Assembly: GCF_023159225.1 (NCBI RefSeq)
Contig: NC_063175.1
Coordinates: 4,853,255 to 4,917,254, forward strand
Length of the DNA stretch: 64,000 nucleotides
Direction: 5' to 3'
Source of the DNA: Perognathus longimembris pacificus
Lineage: Eukaryota; Chordata; Mammalia; Rodentia; Heteromyidae
Both the position numbers and the translations under genes were made by a program. Under the pieces are notes generated by a model. It had not been told where the DNA came from. It searched no databases and saw only the letters and a list, made by a program, of their open reading frames with translations. Each line of letters begins with the position of its first letter. The first letter of the stretch is position 1. Shown piece by piece: positions 11,606-22,560 of the stretch.

Positions 11606-11802
11606 TAAAGCACCAGAAATGGAGTAAGACTCTTCAGGAACATTTTCAATTTATCATAATTCTACCCAATGCTCAATTGTCTTATATTAGTTCCATGAAC
11701 CAAACTTCTGAAAACTATTTTGTTTTAGCTGGCTTTGTTTTCAGTGAGGCCCGAAAGAAATGTCTATTTACATTGGTAGAGAAAAATTTTTAAAAAAATT
11801 CT

Positions 11803-12015
11803 CATCTACTATGTGGTTCACACCTGTCATCCTAGCTACTCAGGAGGCTGAGATTAGGAGGGCTCCAGTTCAGAATCAGCCAGGGCAAAATGTCTCAACC
11901 AACATCTTAGTATGACGGTATGTGATGAACATCCCAGCTATACAGGAGGTTGAGGTCATGAGGACTCCGATTCAAGGACAGCTCAGGCAAAAAATGCTCA
12001 CAAGATTCCATTTTT
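11803..12015 (+). mobile_element. Tandem pair of 7SL-like SINE monomers
   Basis: Two B1-like units lie head to tail. The first has ttcacacctgtcatcctagc, then tactcaggaggctgagatta. The second, from about 11915, has gtgatgaacatcccagctat, then acaggaggttgaggtcatga. A third diverged unit follows after a T-rich joint. Confidence 0.6.
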
Positions 12016-12026
12016 GTGAAAGAAGC

Positions 12027-12228
12027 TGGGCATGGTGGCTCATGCCAGTCATCACAGCTACCCCAGGAAGCATAAGTTAGCAGTACAGGAGTATCATGGC
12101 CCAGACAACAGTTTACCGAAATTCTGTCTCAAACTAACCAGCAAAAAAGATCTGGAAAAGTAGATCGGTGGTCGAGGAACTGCCCAGCAAAAATGAAACC
12201 CTGAACTCAACCCTAATAGTACCAATTT
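12027..12228 (+). mobile_element. 7SL/tRNA composite SINE, diverged
   Basis: ctgggcatggtggctcatgc starts a third 7SL-like left arm, and a decayed right arm ends gaactcaaccctaatagtac. Confidence 0.65.
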
Positions 12229-12562
12229 TTTAATTCTTTTTTTTTATCTAATGTACTAGATGTTGCCTCGTGGAATTTATACTATTGTCATAAAGCAGTA
12301 AAAATAATCTGTTCTGAAAGGTCATAAAGGGTTTACTACATCATACTGATTCATTCTTTCTCAAATTACATTGGTATGCCACTGGTCAAACCTTAGTGCA
12401 TCTTACTGAATCTTAATGCATCGCTTACCTATTAGAGATTTGAAGATAAACCCTATACCATATAAATATGACTCTCATCTTCTCTTTCTTTAGTCAATTC
12501 TTGAATATGCTATGCTACAATCTTAATGGACTCTAAGTGAGAGGGTTCTTCTTTTTTTTTTT

Positions 12563-12612
12563 TCTCAAATTTTTATTATCAAACTGATGTACAGAGAGGT
12601 TACAGTTTCAGG
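12563..12612 (-). mobile_element. Short antisense L1 3' terminus
   Basis: The T-run plus tattatcaaactgatgtaca, then gagaggttacagtttca is the reversed last 50 bases of L1-A. It is cut off exactly where the next SINE begins. Confidence 0.75.
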
Positions 12613-12848
12613 CCGGAAGCTGTTGGCTTGTGCCCGTAATTCTAGCTACTTAGGAGGCTAAGATCTGATTATCCCAGCTCAAAGCCAGCCCAGGCAGGAG
12701 AGTCAGTGACTCTTGCCTCCAATTAACCATCAGAAAACCAGAAGTGGTGCTGTGGCTCAAGTGCTAGAGCGCTAGCCTTGACCTGATGAGCACAGGGACA
12801 GCACACAGGCCCAGAGTTCAAGCTCCACAACAGACAAAAAAATTTAAA
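12613..12848 (+). mobile_element. B1/tRNA composite SINE
   Basis: It has a 7SL-like left arm (gcttgtgcccgtaattctag, ttaggaggctaagatctg). The well-kept right arm (ccagaagtggtgctgtggct, then caagtgctagagcgctagcc) ends in an A-rich tail. It abuts an L1 3' fragment. Confidence 0.85.
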
Positions 12849-13337
12849 AAGGTTAGTGATTCTTGAAGACATTTGAGTAAAATCATACTCTTTAGAGTTT
12901 GAATGCCAAATCTCTACTCTCACCCATATGTGAGCACATATTACATTTTCCAGACTTACAAATCTCTCCCTGTGAAGTAAACAGTGGAGGGAGTCCTTTC
13001 ATTTACTCGCTAAGTGGTTGAGCTTGAGCCTCAGTATAAACTCCTAAGTTATATTCAAAATGTATCTCTTTTATTAAAGTTCTCTCTCCTATAGTCTATT
13101 TTATGAATCAAAACCTATTCTTTCATCCTGAAGCATTCCACTTCTAGGCAAGAGTAACACTTTCTTCTGCTGTTTAATGTTCTATGCTCTCCTCTACATA
13201 GGTCTCCCCAAAAGAAAGCTATTTCTTATCTGAATTCTTTAGTCTCTAAGTATAATAAAGCAATTGTTTTTATATTTGTAAGTGTTATGGTAATTGACTA
13301 AGTAGCCAAGATAACTGCTTTGTTTCCATGCCTTGGT

Positions 13338-13339
<2 letters not shown>

Positions 13340-13380
<41 letters not shown>
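13340..13380. repeat. (GT)n microsatellite
   Basis: An uninterrupted GT run of about 20 units. It sits at the 3' end of the following antisense SINE, so it is that SINE's (CA)n tail. Confidence 0.95.
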
Positions 13381-13382
<2 letters not shown>

Positions 13383-13391
13383 AGCACACAA

Positions 13392-13607
13392 TCACGTGCT
13401 CTTACTGAAGTTTGAATTCTGGGCTGGGGTGCTCTCCTATAGCTGGTGCTCTACCACTTAATCCACAGTTTCATTTCTAGCTTTTTGGTGCTAATCCGAG
13501 ATAAGAGTCCCATGGACTTTTCTGCCTCGGTTGACTTAGAACTGTGACTCAGATCTCAGCCTCCTTAGTAGCTAGAATTACAGGCATGAGAGACCAGTGA
13601 TCCCTTG
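13392..13607 (-). mobile_element. B1/tRNA composite SINE, antisense, with (CA)n tail
   Basis: The reversed right arm (tgctctaccacttaatccac), linker (gataagagtcccatggactt) and reversed 7SL-like arm (agctagaattacaggcatga) are all visible. Confidence 0.8.
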
Positions 13608-15030
13608 CCTTGTTTCTTTTATGTTTTCTTTTTATTTGCCCTGTTTATTTCTAGTCTAATCTTTTTTCTTGAACTTTATTCTCTAAATATATTTTGTCCT
13701 TTGACCTGATCAAATTATAGCAACAGCCTGAATGTCATTCTCTGCCATTCCCTTGTGCTGTAGGTCTCCATTCCTCAATTCTCCTACCACGGGCCCCATA
13801 TGCTTTCACATGTTCTAACATTATTCTCCAGTATTCCCACTTCTGAATCTTCTAGTGAACCTCCTCTTAAGCCAGTCAAGAAGCCGTAACATGGTAGGAA
13901 ATTTTATAATACATTATAAGAAGTGTACATGAAATACTGGAACCCAAAGGAGATAGCATGCAAATTTTCCCAGGGAAGCTGCAGGATCCCACAAGCTGTC
14001 CTTGAAGAACATTTAGAGGTCTGATATGTGGAAAATGTAGCAAGGACAACTGAAAGACAGGACGTAATACTGGCCTAGACATAGCAACTTCATAAAACAT
14101 GATGTTATTTTTGGACATGACAAATAAAGCAGCCTAAAGCATGAAACTACATGATATTGAAAAAGGCTAAAAGTTATGGATGGAGAATGATTTCAGTAGG
14201 CCATAACAAACTTCAAGTGCCACTGATACCATACACTTGAAACTTTATTTTACAGGTCAAAAAGGACAAATATCAAAGGACATAATTTGGGGACTTAGCA
14301 AACATGTCAAAATTGACCTATCAAATACAACTCCAAAGGAAAGTTTGGAGGATACAAATGCTAAGTGAATAGCGTGAGGGTCTTGGATTTGCATAGAAGC
14401 GAGAGATGGTAAAGGCATTGGTTAGACCATATTTTTCTCGGCTGTGAAAGAAAGGTAGGCATTTAGTCAGTAACCAAATGAGCTGGTGCAAGGAATAAAT
14501 CACAGGCTGCTTCTCAAGTATATGGCTTGACTAAATTCAGAGATAATAAACATGAAGGGTATCACTTGACTGGTATAAAAGTCTCAACAGTGGAAATAAC
14601 ACAACAAAATGTAAAGGAACATGGAGGCCGGAAAGACAATTGTAAATCCTAGGAAATGACATCCAAGGTGGAAGAACTGGGAAACCCATACAGATCCAAG
14701 TGAACACACATGAGCAAAGGGGGCAGCAATGTTCATACTGAAGGAGGGAGACTATTCATAAAAAAATTACCAGGATTTATCCGCATCCACAATTTAACTT
14801 TGGAAAATGTTTTGGTATAGTAGAATGCAATTGTTCCAGATGTTCTGCACACTCATAACTCTTTAATCACAGTAATAAAACCACTCTGCAAGAAATGCAA
14901 TTCTGAAGAGATAAAAGTTGCCTGAGCTTAGATTATTTCCTTCACTTCACTCCCCTAATACATGAGAAACTTAAAACGGAAAAGCACCCAAAGCCAGATG
15001 AGCAGCAGGTCACAAAAAGAAAGCAGGAAA
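13608..15030. other. Unique DNA, no gene seen
   Basis: Short frames at 13876-14118 and 14321-14503 (minus) resemble nothing known. No repeat was recognised. Confidence 0.4.
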
Positions 15031-15066
15031 GCAAGAAGGGAGGAAGGGAGGGAGGGAGGGAGGGGT
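15031..15066. repeat. (GGGA)n polypurine tract
   Basis: About eight GGGA/GGAA units. Confidence 0.85.
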
Positions 15067-15975
15067 AGGAAAGGACAAGCTGTGAATATTGAGAAAGAGC
15101 TCAGTGAGAAACAAAGGGCTCCAAATTAACAACAATTGGGCAAGTTTTGTGGCTAAAAACCAGAGACAACAGGGATAAGTGGCCAAAATGATGGTCAGCG
15201 CTGCCAAAAATACACAAGATGAAGATGACAGTAGGGGCAAGGTTAGCAACTCAGAGAACCCGTTCTGGAAGGAAGGAGGGATGGAAGCAATTTGGATAAA
15301 TTTCTAGGTAGATACTAGGTAGATACAAGCCAAGATCACTACAGTCATTCATGATATTTCTCTTACAGAAAGGGCCAGTTCCCAAGCCTGGAGCCTATAC
15401 GTAGACATATAAAAGTAAGTGCCTGACTGGAAGTAAAAACCTAAAACACCTATTTCCGGCCTTATCCTGAGAGTTTTCTGAGTTACCAAGTCTAAACTTC
15501 GGTCTGAAGATCTGCATTTGTAACAAATTTCTAGTTAGGTGATACTGCTTGTCCAAGGACCACATTTTCATAACCACTTCTATCAGTCATTGATTCTTCT
15601 CCCTAGATTCAAGCTGTCCTTACTGGACTGAATTTATAAATGCTCTGAGGCTTGAGTCCTTGACAATGAGGTAGCCGAGAATGGAACCTGAGGTCTGTAT
15701 TTTTTTTTAAGTTCTCTAAATGATTCAAATGTGTGGATGAGGTTCAGAATTATTGATGCAAAAAGTAAAGCCAAATGGTGACAGATGAAATCTTTTTAGG
15801 AAAACACCCTTCTGAACATAGGCTGATTTATTTTCTTTACTCCTATAGACTTATATTCTACAATAAGGCCCAGTAGTGGTGTTGTTGAATTGAAGCATAT
15901 TACTTACAGACTTATTGATGCCAATGAAGTATCTGGATAACATTATCCATAATAGTAAGCTCTCTAGAAATGCAA
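15067..15975. other. Unique DNA, no gene seen
   Basis: No coding signal or named repeat found. Confidence 0.4.
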
Positions 15976-15979
15976 AACA

Positions 15980-16225
15980 GGTCCTGTATAGAGAGAAGCG
16001 AGGAAGGTGAATAGAGAGATGGGAGGAGGATGAATGTGTTCAAAATATTTTATGCGGATGTGTATAAATGGGAAGTAAAGCATGTTGAGATAAGTCTGGA
16101 ATGAGAGGAGGGTGAAGAAAAATTACATAAAGGGTATGTGACCGAGGTACATTGTATGTACCTATGTGCATGTTGAAATGAAACCCCCTAGTACAACCAA
16201 TTGATAAAATTAATAAAAATTGGAA
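15980..16225 (+). mobile_element. Old L1 3' UTR fragment
   Basis: gtacattgtatgtacctatg, then aatgaaaccccctagtacaa, then gataaaattaataaaaatt is the typical end of an older rodent L1 3' UTR. It is distinct from both long L1s in this window. Confidence 0.55.
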
Positions 16226-17220
16226 ATGTAGAAAATCCCAGAAAATAAACAAAAGAGATGAATTACGGAAAAAAATAAACTGTAAAGAAGGTTCAATTTA
16301 TTGTTTGGGGGAAAAGGGGTTATTCTCTCAGAAAAGAAATAGAAAGCCTTTGGTTCTTCATCCATGCTTCCAAGGTGAGTTCTTGGAAACAATGATGAAA
16401 CAACCAAGTGGAGAATAAAACAGAGTTGTTAAGGAATGGCAAAGTTCTAGGAACAGATGGCTTAGTCTGTACTGAAATAGTATGAAGAATGAATACCAAC
16501 AAACACAAAGATTTTAATGGAGTTGGTGAAAACAAGTGTTTTGTACCACACTAGCCAAGAAAGATGCCCAAGTATGGAGATAATGCTGTGGATCACATTT
16601 GAATTCTTTAGAGCTGCTAAATAATTGATCAATTCACAACCACTAATGTGGGATATATATTACTGGTATGATCTTGGATTTTTTTGCCATTCTCTTTCAC
16701 CTGTGAAGTCAATATGGCCCTTAAAAATACAACACTGGTCAAGATACATTGTACTCATAAGCTGACATGGTGATTTGGAATCTTTTTGTACAACTACTTT
16801 AAGATAATAAAAGAATTAAAGCCGATATTATCAGATGAAATTACAATTTACTTGCTTCTTTCAATCTTTAAATTGTCCAGTTAACATAGGTGGAGAACAT
16901 TTTAACAGAAAAACAAAAAGTAATATCCTAGTGGTATTTATTAATTTTACTATGGCTAATTTTTTCAGCGAATAAGTGACTGTCCTCAACAGCTTGAGAG
17001 CTCCTGAAGATTTATAAAGCCACTCAACAGTAATGCTTGTGTCATATGTCACTGAAATGTCCATGAAACACCATTTTTAATTGAAATTATAGCTCAGAGA
17101 ATGCTGTTATTTTATGCAAACCTCAAAATCACATGACTGTCAATTGCTGACAGGCCACAGAACACTGTTGTTAGAAACAAGAAAGGAGATTTGCATGCAA
17201 TGATTTTGAAAAAGGCTCTG
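16226..17220. other. Unique DNA, no gene seen
   Basis: An AAG|GTGAGT donor-like string at 16372-16380 stands alone, with no open frame or acceptor to make an exon. Confidence 0.35.
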
Positions 17221-17223
17221 GAG

Positions 17224-17450
17224 CTGGGCACTGGTGCTTCATGCGTGTAATCCTAACTATTCAGGAGGCAGAGATCTGAGGCTCAATGTTTGAAGCCAAG
17301 TTGTGTGGAAAGTCCATAAGACTCATCTCCAATTAACCACCAAATAAAACAGCCAAAAGTGGAACTGTGGTGCAAGTGGTAGAGGACGAGCCTTGAGCAA
17401 AAAAGCTCCTGGATAGTGTTCAGGTATTGAGTTCAAGCACCAGGACTGGT
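17224..17450 (+). mobile_element. B1/tRNA composite SINE with (CA)n tail
   Basis: The left arm (ttcatgcgtgtaatcctaac), linker (aagactcatctccaattaac) and right arm (gaactgtggtgcaagtggta) are in order. The 3' end ggactggt runs directly into a CA microsatellite. Confidence 0.85.
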
Positions 17451-17506
17451 ACACACACATTTACAAACACGCCCATACACACACACACACAAACACACAC
17501 CAAAAA
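17451..17506. repeat. (CA)n-rich SINE tail
   Basis: Interrupted CA run continuous with the preceding SINE. Confidence 0.9.
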
Positions 17507-17509
17507 CAA

Positions 17510-18975
17510 ACAAAAAACTAAGTTAAAATGCATCTAGTCATTATTATAAGCAAGAAATCAAAGTAATTGAGATTTATTATTTTGTATTCATTGGATTATT
17601 TTTATCTGTTTACGTTCTTCGTATAAGTGAGACTTTTATCGTAACATTTCACACATGCATACATCATACATCGCATGCCAATCAAACTAAGCTCCTCTAT
17701 CCCTCTCTTTACCTTCACCTTCTTCAACCATATCCATCCTCATTTACCCTCTCATTTTGTTGTTCCCCTCCTGCTAGTAACATCCTACTCTCTCTTACTT
17801 ACTTTTCTGTCATCCTTTATTTTTTCTTAATTACCCTAGAGGTTCCCACCACAGTATTTCAGATATGTATATGTTATGTTTTAATCAAAATAACACTCTA
17901 TTGCTTTCTCTTTTTTCATTCCTCTAACACCCTACTGACCAACAGTCTTCAATGACATCCTTTTTGCCACCTTCATACATACATACATGCTATGCATTTC
18001 AAAATTACTCACCTTCCATCTTTCTTGTATTCATTCTTTGGACATACTTATTAAGAACCAATTTTTTTTCCAGTTGCTAGAGGATCATGTCTATAAGCTT
18101 AGCTACTCAGTATATAGGGATTGTAAGGATATCCATTTGGCCTCAAACTGTTCCTAGGCAGATATTCATAAAATCCCCTCTTAAGAGTAAAGTCTAGGCT
18201 TGGCATGGTTGATATCACAACTCTGTTGAACTATGTTGACAAGCATAGAAGAAAGGATCATGGTCCAAATTAATGTGTTACTATTAGGACATTGGTTTTA
18301 CAAGTACCCATCAAGAACTTTCACTTTGTTTATGTGCCAAGACCACTAAATTTTCTGGTTTGTCTTAGTTAAAGAATGCACTATGATTCTGGTCAAAACA
18401 AAGGTATTAGAAAAACAGGAAGAAAAACTTAAGATAGTTAACTTATCAATGCAAGGGCATTACAAAGACACTTACTGTACTTGCAGTTTTGAACAAATCC
18501 ATTTTCATTTCTGTTTCTATTAATTAACATGAGCTAGATATCCTGTAACAATATTTATTTATCTCAGGTAGAGATAGTTACACAGTCAGCGTCATTTTGT
18601 TTAAAAACTTGAAGTAGAAAATAAACTACTTAAGCACTCCAGTATTTCATGGACTGGTTGGGTTAAATTGTGTTGCTTTTGAGTCAAAAATAACAATTTT
18701 CCAACGTTTATTTAAGTGGACAGATGTTTTCAATTCCACCAGGTTGAGCTGCAAAGGCTCCTAGGATGTAACCAGCACTAGTGTCTCAGAGTGTCTGTTA
18801 GGAGACCAATCAAAGACCTTGTTTCCCTCTTGCCATAGAAGTCCTTAACTGAACCTTGTGGAAAGTGTGGCAGGTTTGACAATGGTGTTCTCAACTTGTG
18901 TCCTTCCTGCAAATGTCTTCCTTTGTCTCTAAGGTATGTGCTCATTCATCCTCTCACACATATTATTCAATGGCA
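17510..18975. other. Mostly unique DNA; pyrimidine-rich 17690-18080 may be an old antisense L1 end
   Basis: The stretch gacttttatcgtaacatttc, then acacatgcatacatcataca with C/T-rich sequence downstream resembles a reversed old L1 3' UTR but is too decayed to be sure. No gene was seen. Confidence 0.35.
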
Positions 18976-18990
18976 GCTGAAGTATCTCTT
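18976..18990. repeat. Target-site duplication, left copy
   Basis: GCTGAAGTATCTCTT, exact match to 19181-19195. Confidence 0.9.
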
Positions 18991-19180
18991 TTTATTTTTT
19001 AATTTAATTTTCTTGTCAAGGTAATGTAAAGAGGTGTTACAGTTATATACCCAAGGTGGCAAGTACATTTCTTGTCAAACTTTCTGCCTCCTCCCTCATT
19101 TTTCTCCCAACTTCCTCTCCCCCACCCCCAACCTCCCCACCACCCCGAGTAAATTTCCAACATATTGTCTTGTGAGTATT
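18991..19180 (-). mobile_element. 5'-truncated L1 insertion, antisense, with target-site duplication
   Basis: The 190-base insert is the reversed L1 3' end (gtaatgtaaagaggtgttac, then the reversed polypurine tract). It is flanked by GCTGAAGTATCTCTT at 18976-18990 and 19181-19195, a perfect 15-bp duplication. Confidence 0.9.
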
Positions 19181-19195
19181 GCTGAAGTATCTCTT
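19181..19195. repeat. Target-site duplication, right copy
   Basis: Exact copy of 18976-18990. Confidence 0.9.
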
Positions 19196-20340
19196 ACAAC
19201 TGGCAGATCCTTCCCTGGAAGGAAGAGAATGATTTTTCTCCAGAGCAAACAGATGGCCACACCCCAAGAATGTTCTTTAGAGATTCTTATTCATCATGCA
19301 AAAGTTTCTCAGACAAGTGGGAAGACCAGGTAGAGAGAGGAATGCAAGCCAAATGCAATCTATTTATGTACTTCGGTCCTAAAGGCATCAGAATTGTGTT
19401 CCTGAAAGAACCTATTGAAAGCGGCATTAGTAAAATTCAAGATAAAACTCAAAGAAATAAAAAATAATAAGACTACATGGAAATTTCTTAATATAACAAA
19501 CATCAGAGAAGAGCGTTGCTTTCCCTTTGGATCACAGACTAGTGATATTAGCAGAAGTAATTTTGTATCCACTGTGTTATGTACATATGATATATAAAAG
19601 CAGTTGGTAGGAATTAAGGAAAATGACTGAGAATTTCCAAATAACCACCTCCCAGGACAGACTAGCTCTAAAGGAAAATAATTTAAAGAAAGAAGAGGAA
19701 ATATATTGAAAACAGCTAAAGACACAATTCTGATAGGCTCCACAATTCTGCAAGGCTATGGCTTATTTGATTTTCATTTCATCTGCATTTCTTGGATGCC
19801 AGCCAATGCCGGGCAGCGATTCAGCACCAGGGAAGCATGCAGCCTATTACAGACCAGTTCAATTAGCAGCTACAACCACGGTAGTTACTTCGTCTTAAAA
19901 TATATTCTGTAAAGTATGATACCAATTTCTACATTTCCTTGGTGAACATACAAAATGAGATTATTAACATAATGCACATAGTCCATAGTAACAATAAAAT
20001 ATAATCTCTGATGATTACTGAAACACAAGTTTATAGGCAATATTCCCTATGGCCTAGGTGGAAATCAAAAGGCAGAAAAAGAGTGGCTACAATGCAATGA
20101 GGTGGATACTTTGAGGAGAATCTAGACAACTATTAGGACAAAAGAATAACCAAACACTGAAAATAATCTCACCTTTCTTGTACCACCTTCTCAAATCATA
20201 AAGCTAGGAGATTTGTAAAGAAGGTCTGAATTTAAGAAGAAAGGAAAACGTTCATTGCTTATCTATACTAACCCAATTCATCATAATAGGGTTTTATTTC
20301 TACCATAGCCATTACTTCTTTCTAACATTCTAAAACAGTA
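19196..20340. other. Unique DNA, no gene seen
   Basis: The 127-codon minus frame 19360-19743 is AT-biased and hydrophobic and matches no family I know. I treat it as chance. Confidence 0.4.
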
Positions 20341-20344
20341 TATA

Positions 20345-20540
20345 TTAACTGTGTGCCAGTGGCTCATGCCTGTAAACTAGCTACTCACAAAGCTGAGATC
20401 TGAGGATTGATAGTCTATGAAACTCTAATCTCCAATTAACCTGGAAATGGAGTTGTAGCTCAAGTGATGAATGTTAGACTTGAGAGAGAAAAAAAGTAAA
20501 AGCAAAAGCAAAAATAAGCTCTGAGGTCAAGCTCTGGTAC
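20345..20540 (+). mobile_element. B1/tRNA composite SINE with (CA)n tail
   Basis: It has a left arm ccagtggctcatgcctgtaa, linker ctctaatctccaattaacct and a decayed right arm with an A-rich insert near 20488-20515. The tail is a CA microsatellite. Confidence 0.8.
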
Positions 20541-20575
20541 ACACACACATACACACACACACATATACACACATA
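20539..20575. repeat. (CA)n SINE tail
   Basis: CA run continuous with the preceding SINE. Confidence 0.9.
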
Positions 20576-20579
20576 ATGT

Positions 20580-21775
20580 ATGTATTATGTGTCCTTCCAC
20601 TGGAATACTTGGACTAAAGTAGTTTAATGACTTGTTGTTAACTGAATGAATGTAAAAAAGAATGAACTGATAATATCTGTGTTTCAATAATGGATATCTT
20701 CAAAATCTGAAATACATAGCAAAACAAAGATCTGGCAAAAATTACTTAAGTTCAAAAGAATACATTCCAACCTATAATTCCTACTTTGCTAAAAATCTAC
20801 CTTATAAATGATTTCAACACAGATATCTTGGCTCTGAATATAGAACACACTAGAAACAATAGAACTTTACCAGATTTTTCTTATACTTTAATTAAGCATT
20901 CAAAAAAGAGAAATTTATATAATCTCTGATGCCCTAAATAAATTCTTTTTGGTCCTACATCCCCACTCTGGGTTGAGGTCCCGAAACCAGGTAAGATATA
21001 CCTGGATCATGTTTCTTCCAACAGCCTCAACCATTGGGGCATCCTGAAGAACCCACCCAGGGAAGAGTCAGAGCTTTCAAGATTCTATGGTAGAAAGGAT
21101 GGCTTATGTTCCTGACCACAATTTGTGTTTACATTTTCACAGCTAACCCATCCTAGATGTATGGTTTTCATTAGAGCAACATTGCATGGTTTGTTGAAGA
21201 TGAGTCATACTGTCTGTAAGAAGAGTTCATTTAGAAGCCTTCCACCTTTGTGCAGCCCTTTCCAGGGAGAGATGTTCAATATCCAAAACTATTCGTGCTC
21301 TTCAATATCCAAAACTAGTTAGTATCTAAATACATTTCTAGAATACAACATATTTGTAAACTGATATTGCCAATTATTTAAGGTGCAATATTTAAATGCT
21401 CTACAGAGCATTATAAAAGTATGCCGACATCTCTGCCTAGAGAGAAACCCTAAAACAATACAGATAACAAGTATTTGTTTTATTCCATGAGGTTTTAAAC
21501 CTAAATCACAAAGATATGACACATTGAGCCAGTGTAACGGAGAGTAAAATGACAAAACCCAAAATCTAGGTATGAATGCCCAGTTATTTGTCTTAATGAA
21601 AATTCATTGGATTTTTTTCCCCACCTCATCAATTCATAGGTTCTTTTTTTGCTTTGTATGCATATTTAGCTGAAACTATTTTTACCTCCTTTCCCCCAGG
21701 GAAGAAAATAAGCTTGGTGAACATACAGGATTTCTCTTCCCCAGTGAAAGGAAGGTGGAGGTTACCAGAAACAAG
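20580..21775. other. Unique DNA, no gene seen
   Basis: A short duplicated string (aatatccaaaact at about 21280 and 21304) and an isolated CAG|GTAAGA donor-like string near 20992 were the only structures noted. Confidence 0.35.
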
Positions 21776-21780
21776 TGCAT

Positions 21781-22012
21781 GCCAGGCACAGATGGCCCAT
21801 GCCTGTACTCTTAGCTACATGGAGACTGACATGGTTGGGATAGCAATTAGAGGCCAGCATGGGGCAGAAATGTCCAGGAGACCCCTTTGTCAATGAAAAT
21901 CTAGATGTAGTAGTGTGGGCTTGCCATCCTTACGTTTTAGGAAACAAGACATTGGTGGACTTAACTCAAGTATGTGCCTAGACAGGAGACAAGACTCCAT
22001 TTGAAAAACAGC
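21781..22012 (+). mobile_element. Tandem 7SL-like SINE pair
   Basis: The unit ggcccatgcctgtactctta, then gaggccagcatggggcagaa is followed by a second related unit from about 21905, ending aagactccatttgaaaaaca. Confidence 0.55.
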
Positions 22013-22022
22013 CAACAAAAAT

Positions 22023-22105
22023 CTGGGCTGGAGGCATGGAGCAATGGTAAGAGCATTTGCTTATAAATCTCAATGCACTACATCTGCCCCTGAGCTATTA
22101 ACTTA
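22023..22105 (+). mobile_element. Degenerate ID-like monomer
   Basis: gggctggaggcatggagcaa, then tggtaagagcatttgcttat keeps the ID A-box layout. The B box is lost. Confidence 0.4.
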
Positions 22106-22543
22106 TAGAACATCATTACTAGCAGTGACAACTCCTCTGGGCAAATCAAAGCACAACCACCTCCTTCTGTTCAGTCCCTTCCACTTTTCCCATAGACCTT
22201 CTTTCTCTCAGAGTAAATTAAGATTCATAGTTTGGGGTGTAGCTATAGCTGAACTGAATTGTTTTGTGAAAATAACTTCTCATCAACATAATTAAATCTT
22301 CCATGGGGAGAACATTATGACATTGATTTGCTTTGTCCCCATATCACAGCAGATGGTACCCTGTCAGTCAGGGCTAGGTTATGAGCCTCCACTTCTTGTA
22401 CAGGCAGCACTGCTGCCTACATGCAATACAGAAAATGTCTGAGAACAAAGACCAGGATGCTCAATGTAAACCAGCTAATACTCAAGTTGCTCACAAAATT
22501 ACTGTCATTATCATTGGCTAATAAAGTAGCATGAAATAAATCT

Positions 22544-22560
22544 AAAGATTTTTTTAGTAA
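22544..22560. repeat. Target-site duplication of L1-A, left copy
   Basis: AAAGATTTTTTTAGTAA, identical to 30129-30145. Confidence 0.95.

Noticed and set aside
16372..16380. Consensus splice donor AAG|GTGAGT
   Set aside because: Isolated; no open frame upstream, no paired acceptor, and strings this short occur by chance in 64 kb.
19360..19743. 127-codon minus-strand frame
   Set aside because: Hydrophobic AT-biased translation with no family resemblance, no Kozak context and no splice structure.
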